Part shown: positions 52,891-62,102 of the stretch, piece by piece
Layout: each line of letters opens with the position of its first letter
How positions within the stretch are numbered: the first letter of the stretch is position 1
From: Pseudoduganella danionis
GTDB taxonomy: Bacteria > Pseudomonadota > Gammaproteobacteria > Burkholderiales > Burkholderiaceae_D
Length of the DNA stretch: 64,000 bases
Assembly (NCBI RefSeq): GCF_009720775.1
Contig: NZ_WNKW01000006.1
Span: 62,001-126,000, forward strand
Reading direction: 5' to 3'
The notes under the pieces: model-generated
Databases searched by the model: none
Told to the model about the DNA's origin: nothing
Seen by the model: the letters and a program-made list of their open reading frames with translations, nothing else
Program-made: the position numbers and the translations under genes

Positions 52891-54252
52891 ATGCTTAGCT
52901 CTCCCGAACTCCTCCTGCCCGCCGGTTCGCTGGCCAAAATGCACGCCGCCTTCGATTACGGCGCCGATGCCGTGTATGCGGGCCAGCCTCGCTACAGCTT
53001 GCGCGTGCGCAATAATGACTTTTCGACACTGGATGCGCTGCAGGAAGGCATAGACGGCGCCCACGCACGCGGCAAGCAGTTCTTTGTCGCCAGCAACATC
53101 TTTGCCCACAACGCCAAGCTGAAAACCTATCTGCGCGATATGGAGCCGGTGATCAACATGAAACCGGACGCGCTGATCATGGCCGACCCCGGCCTGATCA
53201 TGATGGTGCGCGACAAGTGGCCGGACGTGCCCGTGCACCTGTCCGTGCAGGCCAATGCCGTCAACTGGGCCGACGTCAAGTTCTGGCACCGCATGGGCCT
53301 GACCCGTGTGATTCTGTCGCGCGAACTGTCGCTCGACGAAATCGAGGAAATCCGCCAGCAGTGCCCGGAAATGGAACTCGAAGTATTCGTGCACGGCGCG
53401 CTGTGCATCGCTTATTCGGGCCGTTGTCTGCTGTCCGGCTATTTCAACCACCGCGATCCGAATCAGGGCACGTGCACCAATTCCTGCCGCTGGGACTATC
53501 AGGTGAAGAACGCGGCCGAAGACGCTACCGGCGATCTGGGCCGCATGGAAGTCATTCCGCTCAACTTCCAGCGCGCCATCGAAGAAGCCGACGCGCGCCC
53601 GTTCTCGACGCTGCATCAGGAAGCGCGCCATCCGCTGGCCGACCGTCCTTACCTGATCGAAGAAGCCCAGCGCCCGGGCCAGCTAATGCCGATTATCGAA
53701 GACGAGCACGGCACCTACATCATGAACTCGAAAGACTTGCGCGCCGTCGAGCACATCGAGCGTCTGGTCAAGATAGGCGTCAATTCGCTCAAAGTGGAAG
53801 GCCGTACCAAGTCGCTGTTCTATGCGGCCCGCACGGCACAAGTGTATCGCCGCGCAATCGACGATGCGGTGGCTGGCCGTCCGTTCGACATCAGCCTGCT
53901 GGGCCAGTTGCAAGGTCTGGCCAACCGTGGCTACACGGACGGTTTCTACCAGCGCCATCACACGCAGGCGCACCAGAACTATATGCGCGGCGCGTCCGAG
54001 GCCGACCGCAGCCAGTACGTGGGCGATGTGATCGGCGTCGAAAACGGCTGGGCGCGCGTGGATGTGAAAAACCGCTTCAGCGTGGGCGACAAGATCGAAG
54101 TCATGCACCCTAGCGGCAACCACGACATCACCCTGAACCGCATGCTGTCGGACGACGGCAATGAGATCAACGTGGCCGCCGGCAGCGGCCACATCGTGCG
54201 CATCGAACTGGGCGCCGCTTACGACCGCGCCCTGCTGTCGCGCTACCTGTAA
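52891..54252 (+). CDS. trhP: U32-family tRNA uridine 5-hydroxylation protein TrhP (YegQ)
   Basis: A 453-residue protein, the same length as E. coli YegQ. The U32 signature is seen at EVFVHGALCIAYSGRCLLS, and further Cys residues at GTCTNSCRW suggest an iron-sulfur cluster. TrhP proteins make 5-hydroxyuridine at tRNA position 34 from prephenate without needing oxygen, in contrast to the oxygen-dependent TrhO route. An FNR-type promoter directly upstream fits that division of labour. A terminator follows. Confidence 0.88.
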   Translation: MLSSPELLLPAGSLAKMHAAFDYGADAVYAGQPRYSLRVRNNDFSTLDALQEGIDGAHARGKQFFVASNIFAHNAKLKTYLRDMEPVINMKPDALIMADPGLIMMVRDKWPDVPVHLSVQANAVNWADVKFWHRMGLTRVILSRELSLDEIEEIRQQCPEMELEVFVHGALCIAYSGRCLLSGYFNHRDPNQGTCTNSCRWDYQVKNAAEDATGDLGRMEVIPLNFQRAIEEADARPFSTLHQEARHPLADRPYLIEEAQRPGQLMPIIEDEHGTYIMNSKDLRAVEHIERLVKIGVNSLKVEGRTKSLFYAARTAQVYRRAIDDAVAGRPFDISLLGQLQGLANRGYTDGFYQRHHTQAHQNYMRGASEADRSQYVGDVIGVENGWARVDVKNRFSVGDKIEVMHPSGNHDITLNRMLSDDGNEINVAAGSGHIVRIELGAAYDRALLSRYL

Positions 54253-54277
54253 GCTAGGGCCACCTCCGGGTCACGAC

Positions 54278-54328
54278 GCCCGCGCCCCGCACGCCACCAG
54301 CAGGCGTGTGCGGCGCGGGTGTTTTTTT
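54278..54328 (+). terminator. Rho-independent terminator of trhP
   Basis: A GC-rich hairpin with CCCGCGCC (54279-54286) pairing to GGCGCGGG (54312-54319), partly mismatched inside, followed by seven T residues. Confidence 0.8.
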
Positions 54329-54398
54329 CAGCGCATGCATTGCTGCAACGGTAATTTCCCGATAAAGTTGCCGTTTATTCAGTTATCTAAAAATTATC

Positions 54399-56243
54399 AT
54401 GCGCTTGCTTGCTGCTAGTCTATCCGCCTTAGTCCTCGTCACCAGCAACGCGCAGGCGCAAACTGCCAGCCCGATTCCCGTCGAGCAGTTTTTCCAGCGC
54501 CCCGATACCAGCGGCGCCGCCATTTCCCCCGATGGCCGTTCTATCGCCATCCGCCGGCTATCCCCTCATGGCCGCATGATGCTGGTCGTACTGGACACGG
54601 AAAGCCAGAAGTCGCGCGCCGTGGCCAACTTCAACAATGCCGATATCGAGCATTTCTTCTGGCTCAGCGACGAGCGCATAGGCTTTACCACTGTCAATAT
54701 CGATCATGGCGGCGAAGTCGGCCAGACTGGCTTGTACGCGATAGACCGCGACGGCAGCAACCGTATCATGCTGCGCGCGACCATCGACAGGCCGCGCAGT
54801 TTTGCCGATGGCTACCAGATCAAATACGATTTTTTCGGCCCGACCAGCTTCGACGGCTTTCCCAACTGGCCCAAGGACGAGATGTATGTGATCTCGCGCG
54901 ATCTGGACCATTCGGAATTGGTGCGCCTGAGTACCCGCACTGGGCGCATCAGCAATATCCGCGCGCCCAGCGAAACCTATCACACGCTGATCGATGCCGA
55001 CGGCCAGCCACGCGTGGTGGTGGCACGCCGCAACGAACTGATGCGCAGCTATTTCCGCGACGGCGATAGCTGGAACGAATTCGATAGCCGCGACTTCAAC
55101 AACAACGATGGCTACAAGCCGCTGCTGTATGCGGAAGGCCAGCTATACGTGCGTGCCCGCAACCAGCGCGACGAAGCCGCTGTCTATCGCTACGACATAC
55201 AGAACAAGGCACTGCAGCAGCCGGCCATGATAGTTGCACCGGGCTTTGATACGGACGGCCGCTTCATCGTCGGTGAGCGCAAAATGCTGGGCTACCGCTT
55301 CAACACGGATGCCGCCACCACGGTCTGGTTCGATCCTGCCATGAAGGCTTTGCAGCAGCAGATCGATGAACAGTTTCCCGGTCTGGTCAACCTGATTTCG
55401 CGCGGACGCCAGAGCACGACACCCTACGTGCTGATCAACACCCATTCGGATATCCAGAGCCATGCCTATCTGCTGTACAACAGCCAGACCCGCGCCGTGC
55501 ACTTGCTGGGCAGTGCCATGCCCGAGCTGCCACCGCAGCGCATGTCGAGCATGAATATGGAGCGCTTTGCTGCGCGCGATGGCCGCATGATTCCCGTGTT
55601 CGTGACCTTGCCCAAACACGCGGGCAAGCAGCCGTTTGCCACCGTGCTGCTGAACAACCGCAATATGTCCGAGCGCAATGGCTTATGGGACTGGAATGCC
55701 GAAGTGCAGTTCCTGGCCTCGCGCGGCTACGCGGTGCTCCAGGTCAGCCCGCGCGGCAGTAGCGGCTTCGGCGCGCTGCATGCGCAAAGCCCTGCCTCGG
55801 GCCAGACGCCCGATGCCATCACCGATCTGGCCGATGCCGTGCAATGGGCCGCCAAACAGGGATATACCGATCCGGCCAGAGTCTGCATCGCCGGTGCCGG
55901 CAGCGGCGGCCATGTTGCGCTGAAAAGCCTGCTGCACCAGCCGCAAGTGTTCAAATGCGGCATCAGTTGGTCGGCCCTGGTCACGCCGCGCAACGATCCT
56001 GACAGCGAACGCCTACAGCAGTTGCGCCAGCCCGTGCTGCTGGCCTATGACAAGGATAGCGAACGCTTCGACTACCAGCAGGGCCGCAAGCTGTACGAAG
56101 CAATGCAGGCGCATCAAGCGCCCGTGCAATGGCTGGACTACAGCACCACGGTCGAAGACTGGAAGACCCAGCGGCCACGCATAGACCTGTGGCGCCAGAT
56201 CGAAGCCTTCCTCGCCACGCATATCGGCGCGCCCGCTCACTAG
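54399..56243 (+). CDS. S9-family peptidase-like protein, probably inactive
   Basis: A 614-residue protein with a signal peptide (cleavage near AQAQ, residue 21). An N-terminal propeller (residues 30-370) and a C-terminal alpha/beta-hydrolase domain (about 390-610) match prolyl oligopeptidase/S9C proteins. The nucleophile elbow reads CIAGAGSGGH, where the family has GxSYGG: Gly501 replaces the catalytic Ser. The Asp position is Ser554 in AYDKDSERF, and no His is found at the usual site (TTVEDW). By contrast the S9 protein at 62103 keeps GASYGGF, QGDLDF and ENHW. A binding or regulatory role is therefore more likely than proteolysis. The reading frame is intact. Confidence 0.82.
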   Translation: MRLLAASLSALVLVTSNAQAQTASPIPVEQFFQRPDTSGAAISPDGRSIAIRRLSPHGRMMLVVLDTESQKSRAVANFNNADIEHFFWLSDERIGFTTVNIDHGGEVGQTGLYAIDRDGSNRIMLRATIDRPRSFADGYQIKYDFFGPTSFDGFPNWPKDEMYVISRDLDHSELVRLSTRTGRISNIRAPSETYHTLIDADGQPRVVVARRNELMRSYFRDGDSWNEFDSRDFNNNDGYKPLLYAEGQLYVRARNQRDEAAVYRYDIQNKALQQPAMIVAPGFDTDGRFIVGERKMLGYRFNTDAATTVWFDPAMKALQQQIDEQFPGLVNLISRGRQSTTPYVLINTHSDIQSHAYLLYNSQTRAVHLLGSAMPELPPQRMSSMNMERFAARDGRMIPVFVTLPKHAGKQPFATVLLNNRNMSERNGLWDWNAEVQFLASRGYAVLQVSPRGSSGFGALHAQSPASGQTPDAITDLADAVQWAAKQGYTDPARVCIAGAGSGGHVALKSLLHQPQVFKCGISWSALVTPRNDPDSERLQQLRQPVLLAYDKDSERFDYQQGRKLYEAMQAHQAPVQWLDYSTTVEDWKTQRPRIDLWRQIEAFLATHIGAPAH

Positions 56244-56272
56244 GCGCTACCGTCATCGCACACTGCGGGGCG

Positions 56273-56302
56273 AAAAAAAAGACCACCAGATATCTGGTGG
56301 TC
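56273..56302 (-). terminator. Rho-independent terminator of the M28 peptidase gene
   Basis: A perfect 22-bp palindrome, GACCACCAGAT/ATCTGGTGGTC at 56281-56302, is preceded by eight A residues, which read as a U run on the minus strand. Confidence 0.88.
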
Positions 56303-56325
56303 TTGGGGTCTAAGGCAGGCCCAGT

Positions 56326-57984
56326 CTAGCGGCGCTTGCTGGCACTGGCATCGCGGATGATGCGGAACTCGGCATCCTGCGCCCAGTTCGGCCAATCCTT
56401 GGACTCGGCCAGATCGCGTCCCAGACCATACAGCAGGCCCAGATCACGTGCCATGCCGGTGAACGGCCACTCGGCTTTCCACTCGTCCGAAGGCTGGTGG
56501 TAGTTGTTCACCACATAGTCTTCTTCCGATTTGTGGCCAGCGGCCAGACCGCCATCGATCCAGTCATCGCCGGAGCCGAAGGAAATCGCCGGCACGCCGC
56601 GCTTGGCCAGCGGGAAGTGGTCGGAGCGGAAGAAGTGGCCCGCTTCCGGTTTCGGATCCGGTGCGTACACCATGTCGTACTGCTTGGCCTTGGCGATCAG
56701 CTGGTCGAGCAGATCGAGCTTGGCGCTGCCGGAGATGGTGAAGTTGCGTGCCGGACCATACGGGCTCAGGGCATCCATATTGATGGCGCCCACCGTTTCC
56801 GCCAGCGGATACAGCGGATAGGCCGCGTAGTACTCGGAACCGAGCAAGCCTTTTTCTTCCGCCGTCACGGCGAGGAACAGCACGCTGCGCTGTGGTGCCG
56901 GCGCCTTGCCATAGGCACGCGCCAGTTCCAGCAGCGCGGCGATGCCGGTGGCATTGTCCACTGCACCGTTGTAGATCTTGTCGCCTTTGGCGTCCGGCAG
57001 GCCCACACCGAGGTGATCCCAGTGCGCGCTATACATCACGGTCTGCTCGGGATGGGCGCTGCCCACCACGCGACCCGCCACGTTTTTCGAGACGATGGTC
57101 TGGGCATCGACCGCATAGCTTGCCGTCAGCGTCACGCCCTGCAGTTGCACCGGTTTGAAGTTGCGCGTCTGCGCCTGTTTCTTGAGGGCTTCGAAATCCT
57201 GCCCGCCACGCTTGAACAGATCGACTGCCAGATCACGCTGTATCCACGCTTCCATCGATGCATGGGCCAGCGCTGGCTGCTTGCGCACGATGTCGTACAT
57301 CACGTTGGTGTTCGAGTTTTTGACCGTGGCCCAGCCATACGATGCGGGTGCCGTTTCATGCACGATGATGGTGCCCAGCGCGCCGCGCCGAGCCATCTCT
57401 TCATACTTGTAGGTCCAGCGGCCGTAGTAGGTCATGGCCTTGCCGCCGAAGTCGCCCGTGCCCGTTTCAAAGTCAGGATCATTGATCAGCACCACGGCCA
57501 GTTTGCCGCGCAGATCGAAGCCTTTGAAGTCATCCCATTTGCGCTCGGGCGCATTCACGCCATAGCCGACGAACACCAGCGGCGCATTACGGAAATCGAC
57601 TTTTTTGCTGCCGTTCATGGCTGCGCGCACCGCCATGTCGTCGCCCTGTTTGAGCTCCTGATTGCCTTTAGCGTCATGCAACTGCAGCTTGACAGGGCCT
57701 TTGATTTCGAAACGGCCCAGCGGCACATCCTGCGTCCAGCTGCGTACATTCTTCTGGCCCTTGAGCAGATCGCCGGCCGGCTGCAGACCTGCCGCCTTGA
57801 ACTGCTCGATCAGAAAAGCCACAGTCTTGTTTTCGCCGGCCGTGTTCGGCCCGCGTCCTTCGAATTCATCCGACGCCAGCACCTTCACGTCCTGCGACAA
57901 GTGCTTGGCATCGAACTCCGGCCCATTGCCGGCATGCGCAGTGGCAGCAGCTAGCAGTGAGCAGATGAACATGGTGTTTTTCAA
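56326..57984 (-). CDS. Exported M28-family metallopeptidase
   Basis: A 552-residue protein. An inserted PA domain (residues about 140-280, LVFVGYGVNAPE) precedes the M28 catalytic part: SAHWDHLG, GAVDNATGIAALLELA, TAEEKGLLGSEYY, NMDALSP and a late His in VNNYHQPSDE, the five zinc ligands plus the catalytic Glu. Such enzymes are di-zinc aminopeptidases. I chose the TTG at 57984 because GGAG lies 6 bases upstream and the product starts with a normal signal peptide (KNTMFICSLLAAATAHAG). An ATG at 57972 lacks this site. Confidence 0.87.
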   Translation of the reverse strand: MKNTMFICSLLAAATAHAGNGPEFDAKHLSQDVKVLASDEFEGRGPNTAGENKTVAFLIEQFKAAGLQPAGDLLKGQKNVRSWTQDVPLGRFEIKGPVKLQLHDAKGNQELKQGDDMAVRAAMNGSKKVDFRNAPLVFVGYGVNAPERKWDDFKGFDLRGKLAVVLINDPDFETGTGDFGGKAMTYYGRWTYKYEEMARRGALGTIIVHETAPASYGWATVKNSNTNVMYDIVRKQPALAHASMEAWIQRDLAVDLFKRGGQDFEALKKQAQTRNFKPVQLQGVTLTASYAVDAQTIVSKNVAGRVVGSAHPEQTVMYSAHWDHLGVGLPDAKGDKIYNGAVDNATGIAALLELARAYGKAPAPQRSVLFLAVTAEEKGLLGSEYYAAYPLYPLAETVGAINMDALSPYGPARNFTISGSAKLDLLDQLIAKAKQYDMVYAPDPKPEAGHFFRSDHFPLAKRGVPAISFGSGDDWIDGGLAAGHKSEEDYVVNNYHQPSDEWKAEWPFTGMARDLGLLYGLGRDLAESKDWPNWAQDAEFRIIRDASASKRR

Positions 57985-58161
57985 GTCGGTCTCCGTATTA
58001 TGCGTTTTAAATGCGTGTTTACCCGCGCGGCAATACTGACACGAAATCCATAGCGCGGCAACCAGCACAGGCGCTGCCGTGTTTTTGCACTACCGCGGTG
58101 CAGCATTGACGCTGCCTGTGGGGACTGCGATACTGGTTTATCGCCGCACGCCATCGCTGCC

Positions 58162-59316
58162 ATGCCGACCCTGATCCCCACTCTTCAAAGCAAGGGCAAG
58201 TTCTCACTCAACTGGAGCTATCTGAACGCCATCGCCAACGGCGTTTCCGCCATCGATCTCGGTGCGCTGGCGTTGCGCAATCTCCACGATGCGCGCCAGT
58301 TCGTGCGCGAATATGGTTTCGATCTGGACCAGCCGGCTGCACCGCGCCTCATCCTGCAGGCCCACGCCGAAGCAGTGGAATTCATTTGCCAGAACTTTCT
58401 CACGCCGCAGCAGGCCGCGCTGATACCGCCCGACGTACGCACGCCCAAGGACCCGCTGCAATTGCTGGTGTACGCCTCGCTGCGCGGCCAGCAGGTCGAT
58501 CTGCGTCGCATGTGGGCCTGCGCCGTGCTGAAGGTGATGCACGGGATTTTCTACATCGATAACAATCTCAAGCTGCGCCATTTCCACGCCATCCGCAGCC
58601 AGGTATTCGGTTCGCTCGATGAAGTGATCCGCAGCGACGGCGAGCACTACTTCCTGACCGATGGCGAAATCTGCTTGCCGCTGCTGCACTACGACCGCAA
58701 GAACAACAAGGGCCGCAACAGCATACTGCTCAAACTGTTGCAGAAGGCGGCCTATCTGGCTGCCGACATCTTCGACCATCTGGGCGTGCGCCTCGTATTT
58801 GCCACCCGTTTCGAATGCCTGCTGGCGCTGCGCGCACTGCAGCGTTCGCACCTGCTGTCCGTGACCAATGTCGATGCTGGCCGCACACGCAACACCCTGC
58901 TCGATCTGGATGCTGCCAAAATCATCTTCAATAAATACCGCAGCCGGATTGCAGCCAGCGAAGGCTATCCGTGCGAGCTGTTGCGCCAGATGGATGCCGA
59001 ACTGTCCGAACAGGCGCAGCCACTCACCCGCTGCGACAATCCCCATTCCGGCACTGGCTACAACAGCGTGCAAGTCACCGTGCGCAAGATGATCCACGTG
59101 CAGCAGCTCGATGCCGCGCCTGAGCAGGACTATGACGTGGGCTTCTTCTTCGAATACGAAATCCAGCTGATGGATGCCGATAGCTACCAGCGCAGCCTGA
59201 CGGGGCCGGCCAGCCACGATGCCTATAAAAAGCGTCAGGTCGATACGGCGCGCACGCGCGTGTTCGGCCGCGAGCTGCAGCGCTGGATCGCCCAGCACGA
59301 CGCGGCCAGCGTCTGA
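58162..59316 (+). CDS. Conserved hypothetical protein (TIGR04552-like)
   Basis: A 384-residue soluble protein without signal peptide. It has conserved-looking blocks such as MWACAVLKVMHGIFYIDNN (residues about 116-134), an acidic/basic middle (YDRKNNKGRNSILLKLLQ) and GVRLVFATRFECLLALRAL. I associate it tentatively with the TIGR04552/TIGR04562 family of unknown function from memory. The VRLVFATR segment is faintly like RelA/SpoT nucleotidyltransferases but no catalytic motif is convincing. It is divergent from the M28 gene and convergent with pepN. Confidence 0.7.
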   Translation: MPTLIPTLQSKGKFSLNWSYLNAIANGVSAIDLGALALRNLHDARQFVREYGFDLDQPAAPRLILQAHAEAVEFICQNFLTPQQAALIPPDVRTPKDPLQLLVYASLRGQQVDLRRMWACAVLKVMHGIFYIDNNLKLRHFHAIRSQVFGSLDEVIRSDGEHYFLTDGEICLPLLHYDRKNNKGRNSILLKLLQKAAYLAADIFDHLGVRLVFATRFECLLALRALQRSHLLSVTNVDAGRTRNTLLDLDAAKIIFNKYRSRIAASEGYPCELLRQMDAELSEQAQPLTRCDNPHSGTGYNSVQVTVRKMIHVQQLDAAPEQDYDVGFFFEYEIQLMDADSYQRSLTGPASHDAYKKRQVDTARTRVFGRELQRWIAQHDAASV

Positions 59317-59336
59317 GCCGTCCGCCGCCTATCGGC

Positions 59337-59364
59337 AAAAAAAAAGCCAGCCTTGCGGCTGGCT
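59337..59364 (-). terminator. Rho-independent terminator of pepN
   Basis: An 8-bp stem, AGCCAGCC with GGCTGGCT, loop TTGC, is preceded by nine A residues that give a U run for minus-strand transcripts. Confidence 0.85.
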
Positions 59365-59389
59365 TCTGTTCTTGTTATACAGGCTAGGC

Positions 59390-62026
59390 TTACTTGATCA
59401 GCTTCTGCTTGATGGCCACGCAGCGCTGGTCTTCCTGATGGGCGACCAGCAGCGAGCGCATGGTGCCGGCCGACAGCGTCTTGGTCTGATCCAGCACCGT
59501 TTGCAAGCGCGCTACGCTGGCCGGCGTGCACGCCGTTGGCAGCAAGGCGTTGGCATAGGTACGCATGAACACGGGACCGGCGCTCTGGTCCACCTGTGCC
59601 AGCGTGGCCAGACGCTGGGCGGCTGTCTGCTCGGCCAGTGCGCGCTGCTCGGCCGGATACAGATTTTCCATCGCCTTGCGCACTTTCGAGAACGGCAGCT
59701 TGGTCTGCAGATCATGGATCTTGCCCAGCCATTCAGTCTTCACGGCCGCATCAGGCTGCACCGCCGTTGCTGCCACGGCAGCTAGCTGGCCCGCATCGGA
59801 CGGGTCACGCGTCTGCTCGGCCGCCAGCAAGGCTGCTGCACCGGGATAGGCGTAGCGGTTCAAGCGCGTTACGATCTCCCAGCGCAAATCCTGCCCCACG
59901 TTCAGGCCCGGCACCACCTGCTTGCCGCTCAGGATATCAGCCAGTTGCGCCAGCGCGGCCGGCGTACTGGCCAGACCGAGGAAGGTACCGAACCAGCGGC
60001 GCTGGAAGTTGTTATCGCCCTGCGCTGCCACGCTGGCTTTATAGGCCATCTGTTCCAGCTGCGGCAGCACCTTGTTGCGGTAGGCCGCCACTTCCGGCCC
60101 CATCTCGTCCAGATAGGCTTTGGCCATGCGCAGCTTGCCCGTCACATCGCCGAGCAGCGTGTAATCCTTCTCGGCAGGGGCATTCGCCAGCACCGTCTTG
60201 AGGAAGTCATCGAGCGGCAGTTGGGCAGCGCGCACGCTGTCCCACAGGCTTTGCCACAGCATGGAGCGCAGCATAGGGTCGGCCACCTTGCTCAGATTGG
60301 CCTGCGCCGTTGCAAACGAGCGGGCATCGAGCTGCACCTGGGCATAGCCCCAGTCCTGATAGTTGGGATAGACCAGATCAGGGCAGGCCGCGCCCTGCAG
60401 CGCCGCCACCTTGGTTGCCGCGCCCTGATAGGTCACGGCCAGATTTTTGCTCAGTGCCAGACCTTGCGGCGTCAGCTTGAACAGGGCAATCTGCACGCGC
60501 TGCTCGCGCAGCGTCGGCATGGCCGCACTGGCCGCGCTCTGGCGCAGCGTGAACTGCTTGATCTTGCCGCCGGCGCAACTGAAATCGGCTGCGATGGTAT
60601 TTACGCCCGGTTCATACAGCCACTGCTTGGTCCAGCCGCTCAGGTCACGTTTGGCCGCCTCGCCCAGACTGCCGATGAAGTCATCCAGCTTGGCGTTCTG
60701 GTAGGAGTATTTGACCAGATAGTTGTGCACGCCCTGACGGAAGGTTTCCTCACCGAGCAGGTGGCGCAACTGTTTGAGCGTGGACGCGCCTTTGGAATAA
60801 GTGATCGCATCGATGTTATCGAAGGCATTCGCCGTCGAAGGGACCGGGGTTTCGATCGCGTGCGTCGTCACGCGCTGGTCCTGCACATACGCAGCCTGCT
60901 TGCCGCCCGAGTAAAAGCCCTGCCAGGCGTTGGTGAACTCGGTCGCTTCGGCCGTGGCCAGCGTGCCCATGAAGGAAGCGAAGCTTTCGTTCAGCCAAAG
61001 GCCGTTCCACCACTTCATGGTGACCAGATCGCCGAACCACTGGTGCGCCATTTCGTGCATGATCACGCCGGCCAGGCTCTGGCGCTGGGCCGCCGTCATT
61101 TCGCTCTGGTGCAGGAAGCCGCCTTCGGCAAACGTCACGGCGGCGGCGTTTTCCATCGCACCGTAGAGGAAGTCCGGCACCAGCAACTGGTCGTATTTCT
61201 CGAACTGGTAAGGCAGGCCGAAATACTCGTCGAAGAAGGCCAGACCCTGACGGGTGTACTTGAACCAGTCCTGCGGCGCGACCTGCTTGGCCACCGACTG
61301 GCGCGCGAACAGCCGCATAGGATATTTGGCGCTGCCGTCTTCCCATACCTTGTACGGGCCCGCGTGCATGGAGAAGTTGTAGCTGCTCAGGCGCTTGGTG
61401 CGCGGGAAGGTCCAGCGCCGCGTGGCACCCAGATCTTCGATGCCGCTTTCGCGCTTGGTGGACGACACTACCCAGTCGGCCGGCACGCTGACAGTAATTG
61501 CATAAGTGCCTTTCAGGTCGGGCTGGTCGAACGACGGGAACATCTGGTGCGCAGCCGCCGGCTCGAAGTGGGTATAGGTGTAGACGCGCTGATCGACCGG
61601 GTCGACCATGCGGTGCAGGCCTTCGCCATTGGTGCTGTGCAGGCGCTCGTAGCTGATGGTGACGGTGTTACGGCCCGCCACCAGATCAGCGGCAGCAATG
61701 GTAACGAACCACTGGTTGTACTGGGTAGGCACGACCTTGCCGTTGACGCTGACACTGTGTACGGTGGCTTTATCGAGATCGATGGTCAGCGGCGCGCTGG
61801 CATCATTGAGATCGAACTGCAGCGTGGTGCTGCCGCTAAAGCGTTCGCCACCCGTCAGTGTGAAGTCCAGTGTGTAATCGACATTGGCTACGCGGGCCGA
61901 ACGGGCCGCTGCATCTTGCTGCGACAGGTAGGCGTTTTCGGCACGGGCAGCCGGTGCAGCGATGGCATTGCCGTGCAACTGGGCCAGCATCAGCGCTATG
62001 CTGGCAGCGATGAAAGTCTTTTTCAT
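59390..62026 (-). CDS. pepN: M1-family alanyl aminopeptidase, exported
   Basis: An 878-residue protein. AAGGA lies 7 bases before the ATG at 62026, and the product starts with a signal peptide (KKTFIAASIALMLAQ, cleavage near AIAAP). The M1 signatures are present: exopeptidase motif GAMEN and zinc motif HEMAHQWFGDLVTMKWWNGLWLNE (HEXXH-18-E). An N-terminal beta domain and an ERAP1-like helical C-terminus complete the fold. An exported version is typical of Xanthomonas/Massilia-type genomes, unlike cytoplasmic E. coli PepN. It follows an S9 peptidase gene on the same strand, and both probably serve peptide scavenging. Confidence 0.9.
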   Translation of the reverse strand: MKKTFIAASIALMLAQLHGNAIAAPAARAENAYLSQQDAAARSARVANVDYTLDFTLTGGERFSGSTTLQFDLNDASAPLTIDLDKATVHSVSVNGKVVPTQYNQWFVTIAAADLVAGRNTVTISYERLHSTNGEGLHRMVDPVDQRVYTYTHFEPAAAHQMFPSFDQPDLKGTYAITVSVPADWVVSSTKRESGIEDLGATRRWTFPRTKRLSSYNFSMHAGPYKVWEDGSAKYPMRLFARQSVAKQVAPQDWFKYTRQGLAFFDEYFGLPYQFEKYDQLLVPDFLYGAMENAAAVTFAEGGFLHQSEMTAAQRQSLAGVIMHEMAHQWFGDLVTMKWWNGLWLNESFASFMGTLATAEATEFTNAWQGFYSGGKQAAYVQDQRVTTHAIETPVPSTANAFDNIDAITYSKGASTLKQLRHLLGEETFRQGVHNYLVKYSYQNAKLDDFIGSLGEAAKRDLSGWTKQWLYEPGVNTIAADFSCAGGKIKQFTLRQSAASAAMPTLREQRVQIALFKLTPQGLALSKNLAVTYQGAATKVAALQGAACPDLVYPNYQDWGYAQVQLDARSFATAQANLSKVADPMLRSMLWQSLWDSVRAAQLPLDDFLKTVLANAPAEKDYTLLGDVTGKLRMAKAYLDEMGPEVAAYRNKVLPQLEQMAYKASVAAQGDNNFQRRWFGTFLGLASTPAALAQLADILSGKQVVPGLNVGQDLRWEIVTRLNRYAYPGAAALLAAEQTRDPSDAGQLAAVAATAVQPDAAVKTEWLGKIHDLQTKLPFSKVRKAMENLYPAEQRALAEQTAAQRLATLAQVDQSAGPVFMRTYANALLPTACTPASVARLQTVLDQTKTLSAGTMRSLLVAHQEDQRCVAIKQKLIK

Positions 62027-62044
62027 GTTTTTCCTTGCAAGGGA

Positions 62045-62068
62045 CAACGCCCGCGGGTGCGGGCGTTG
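62045..62068 (-). terminator. Intercistronic hairpin between S9 peptidase and pepN
   Basis: A perfect 10-bp stem, CAACGCCCGC with GCGGGCGTTG, loop GGGT, without T run. It may attenuate or protect the transcript between the two genes. Confidence 0.45.
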
Positions 62069-62102
62069 GATAGGGATCGTCGGGTCGGCTGATTTTTTCA
62101 GC

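Noticed and set aside
59945..62092. Plus-strand open frame of 715 codons antisense to pepN
   Set aside because: pepN has complete M1 motifs on the other strand; the antisense product is His/Arg-rich and shows no family features.
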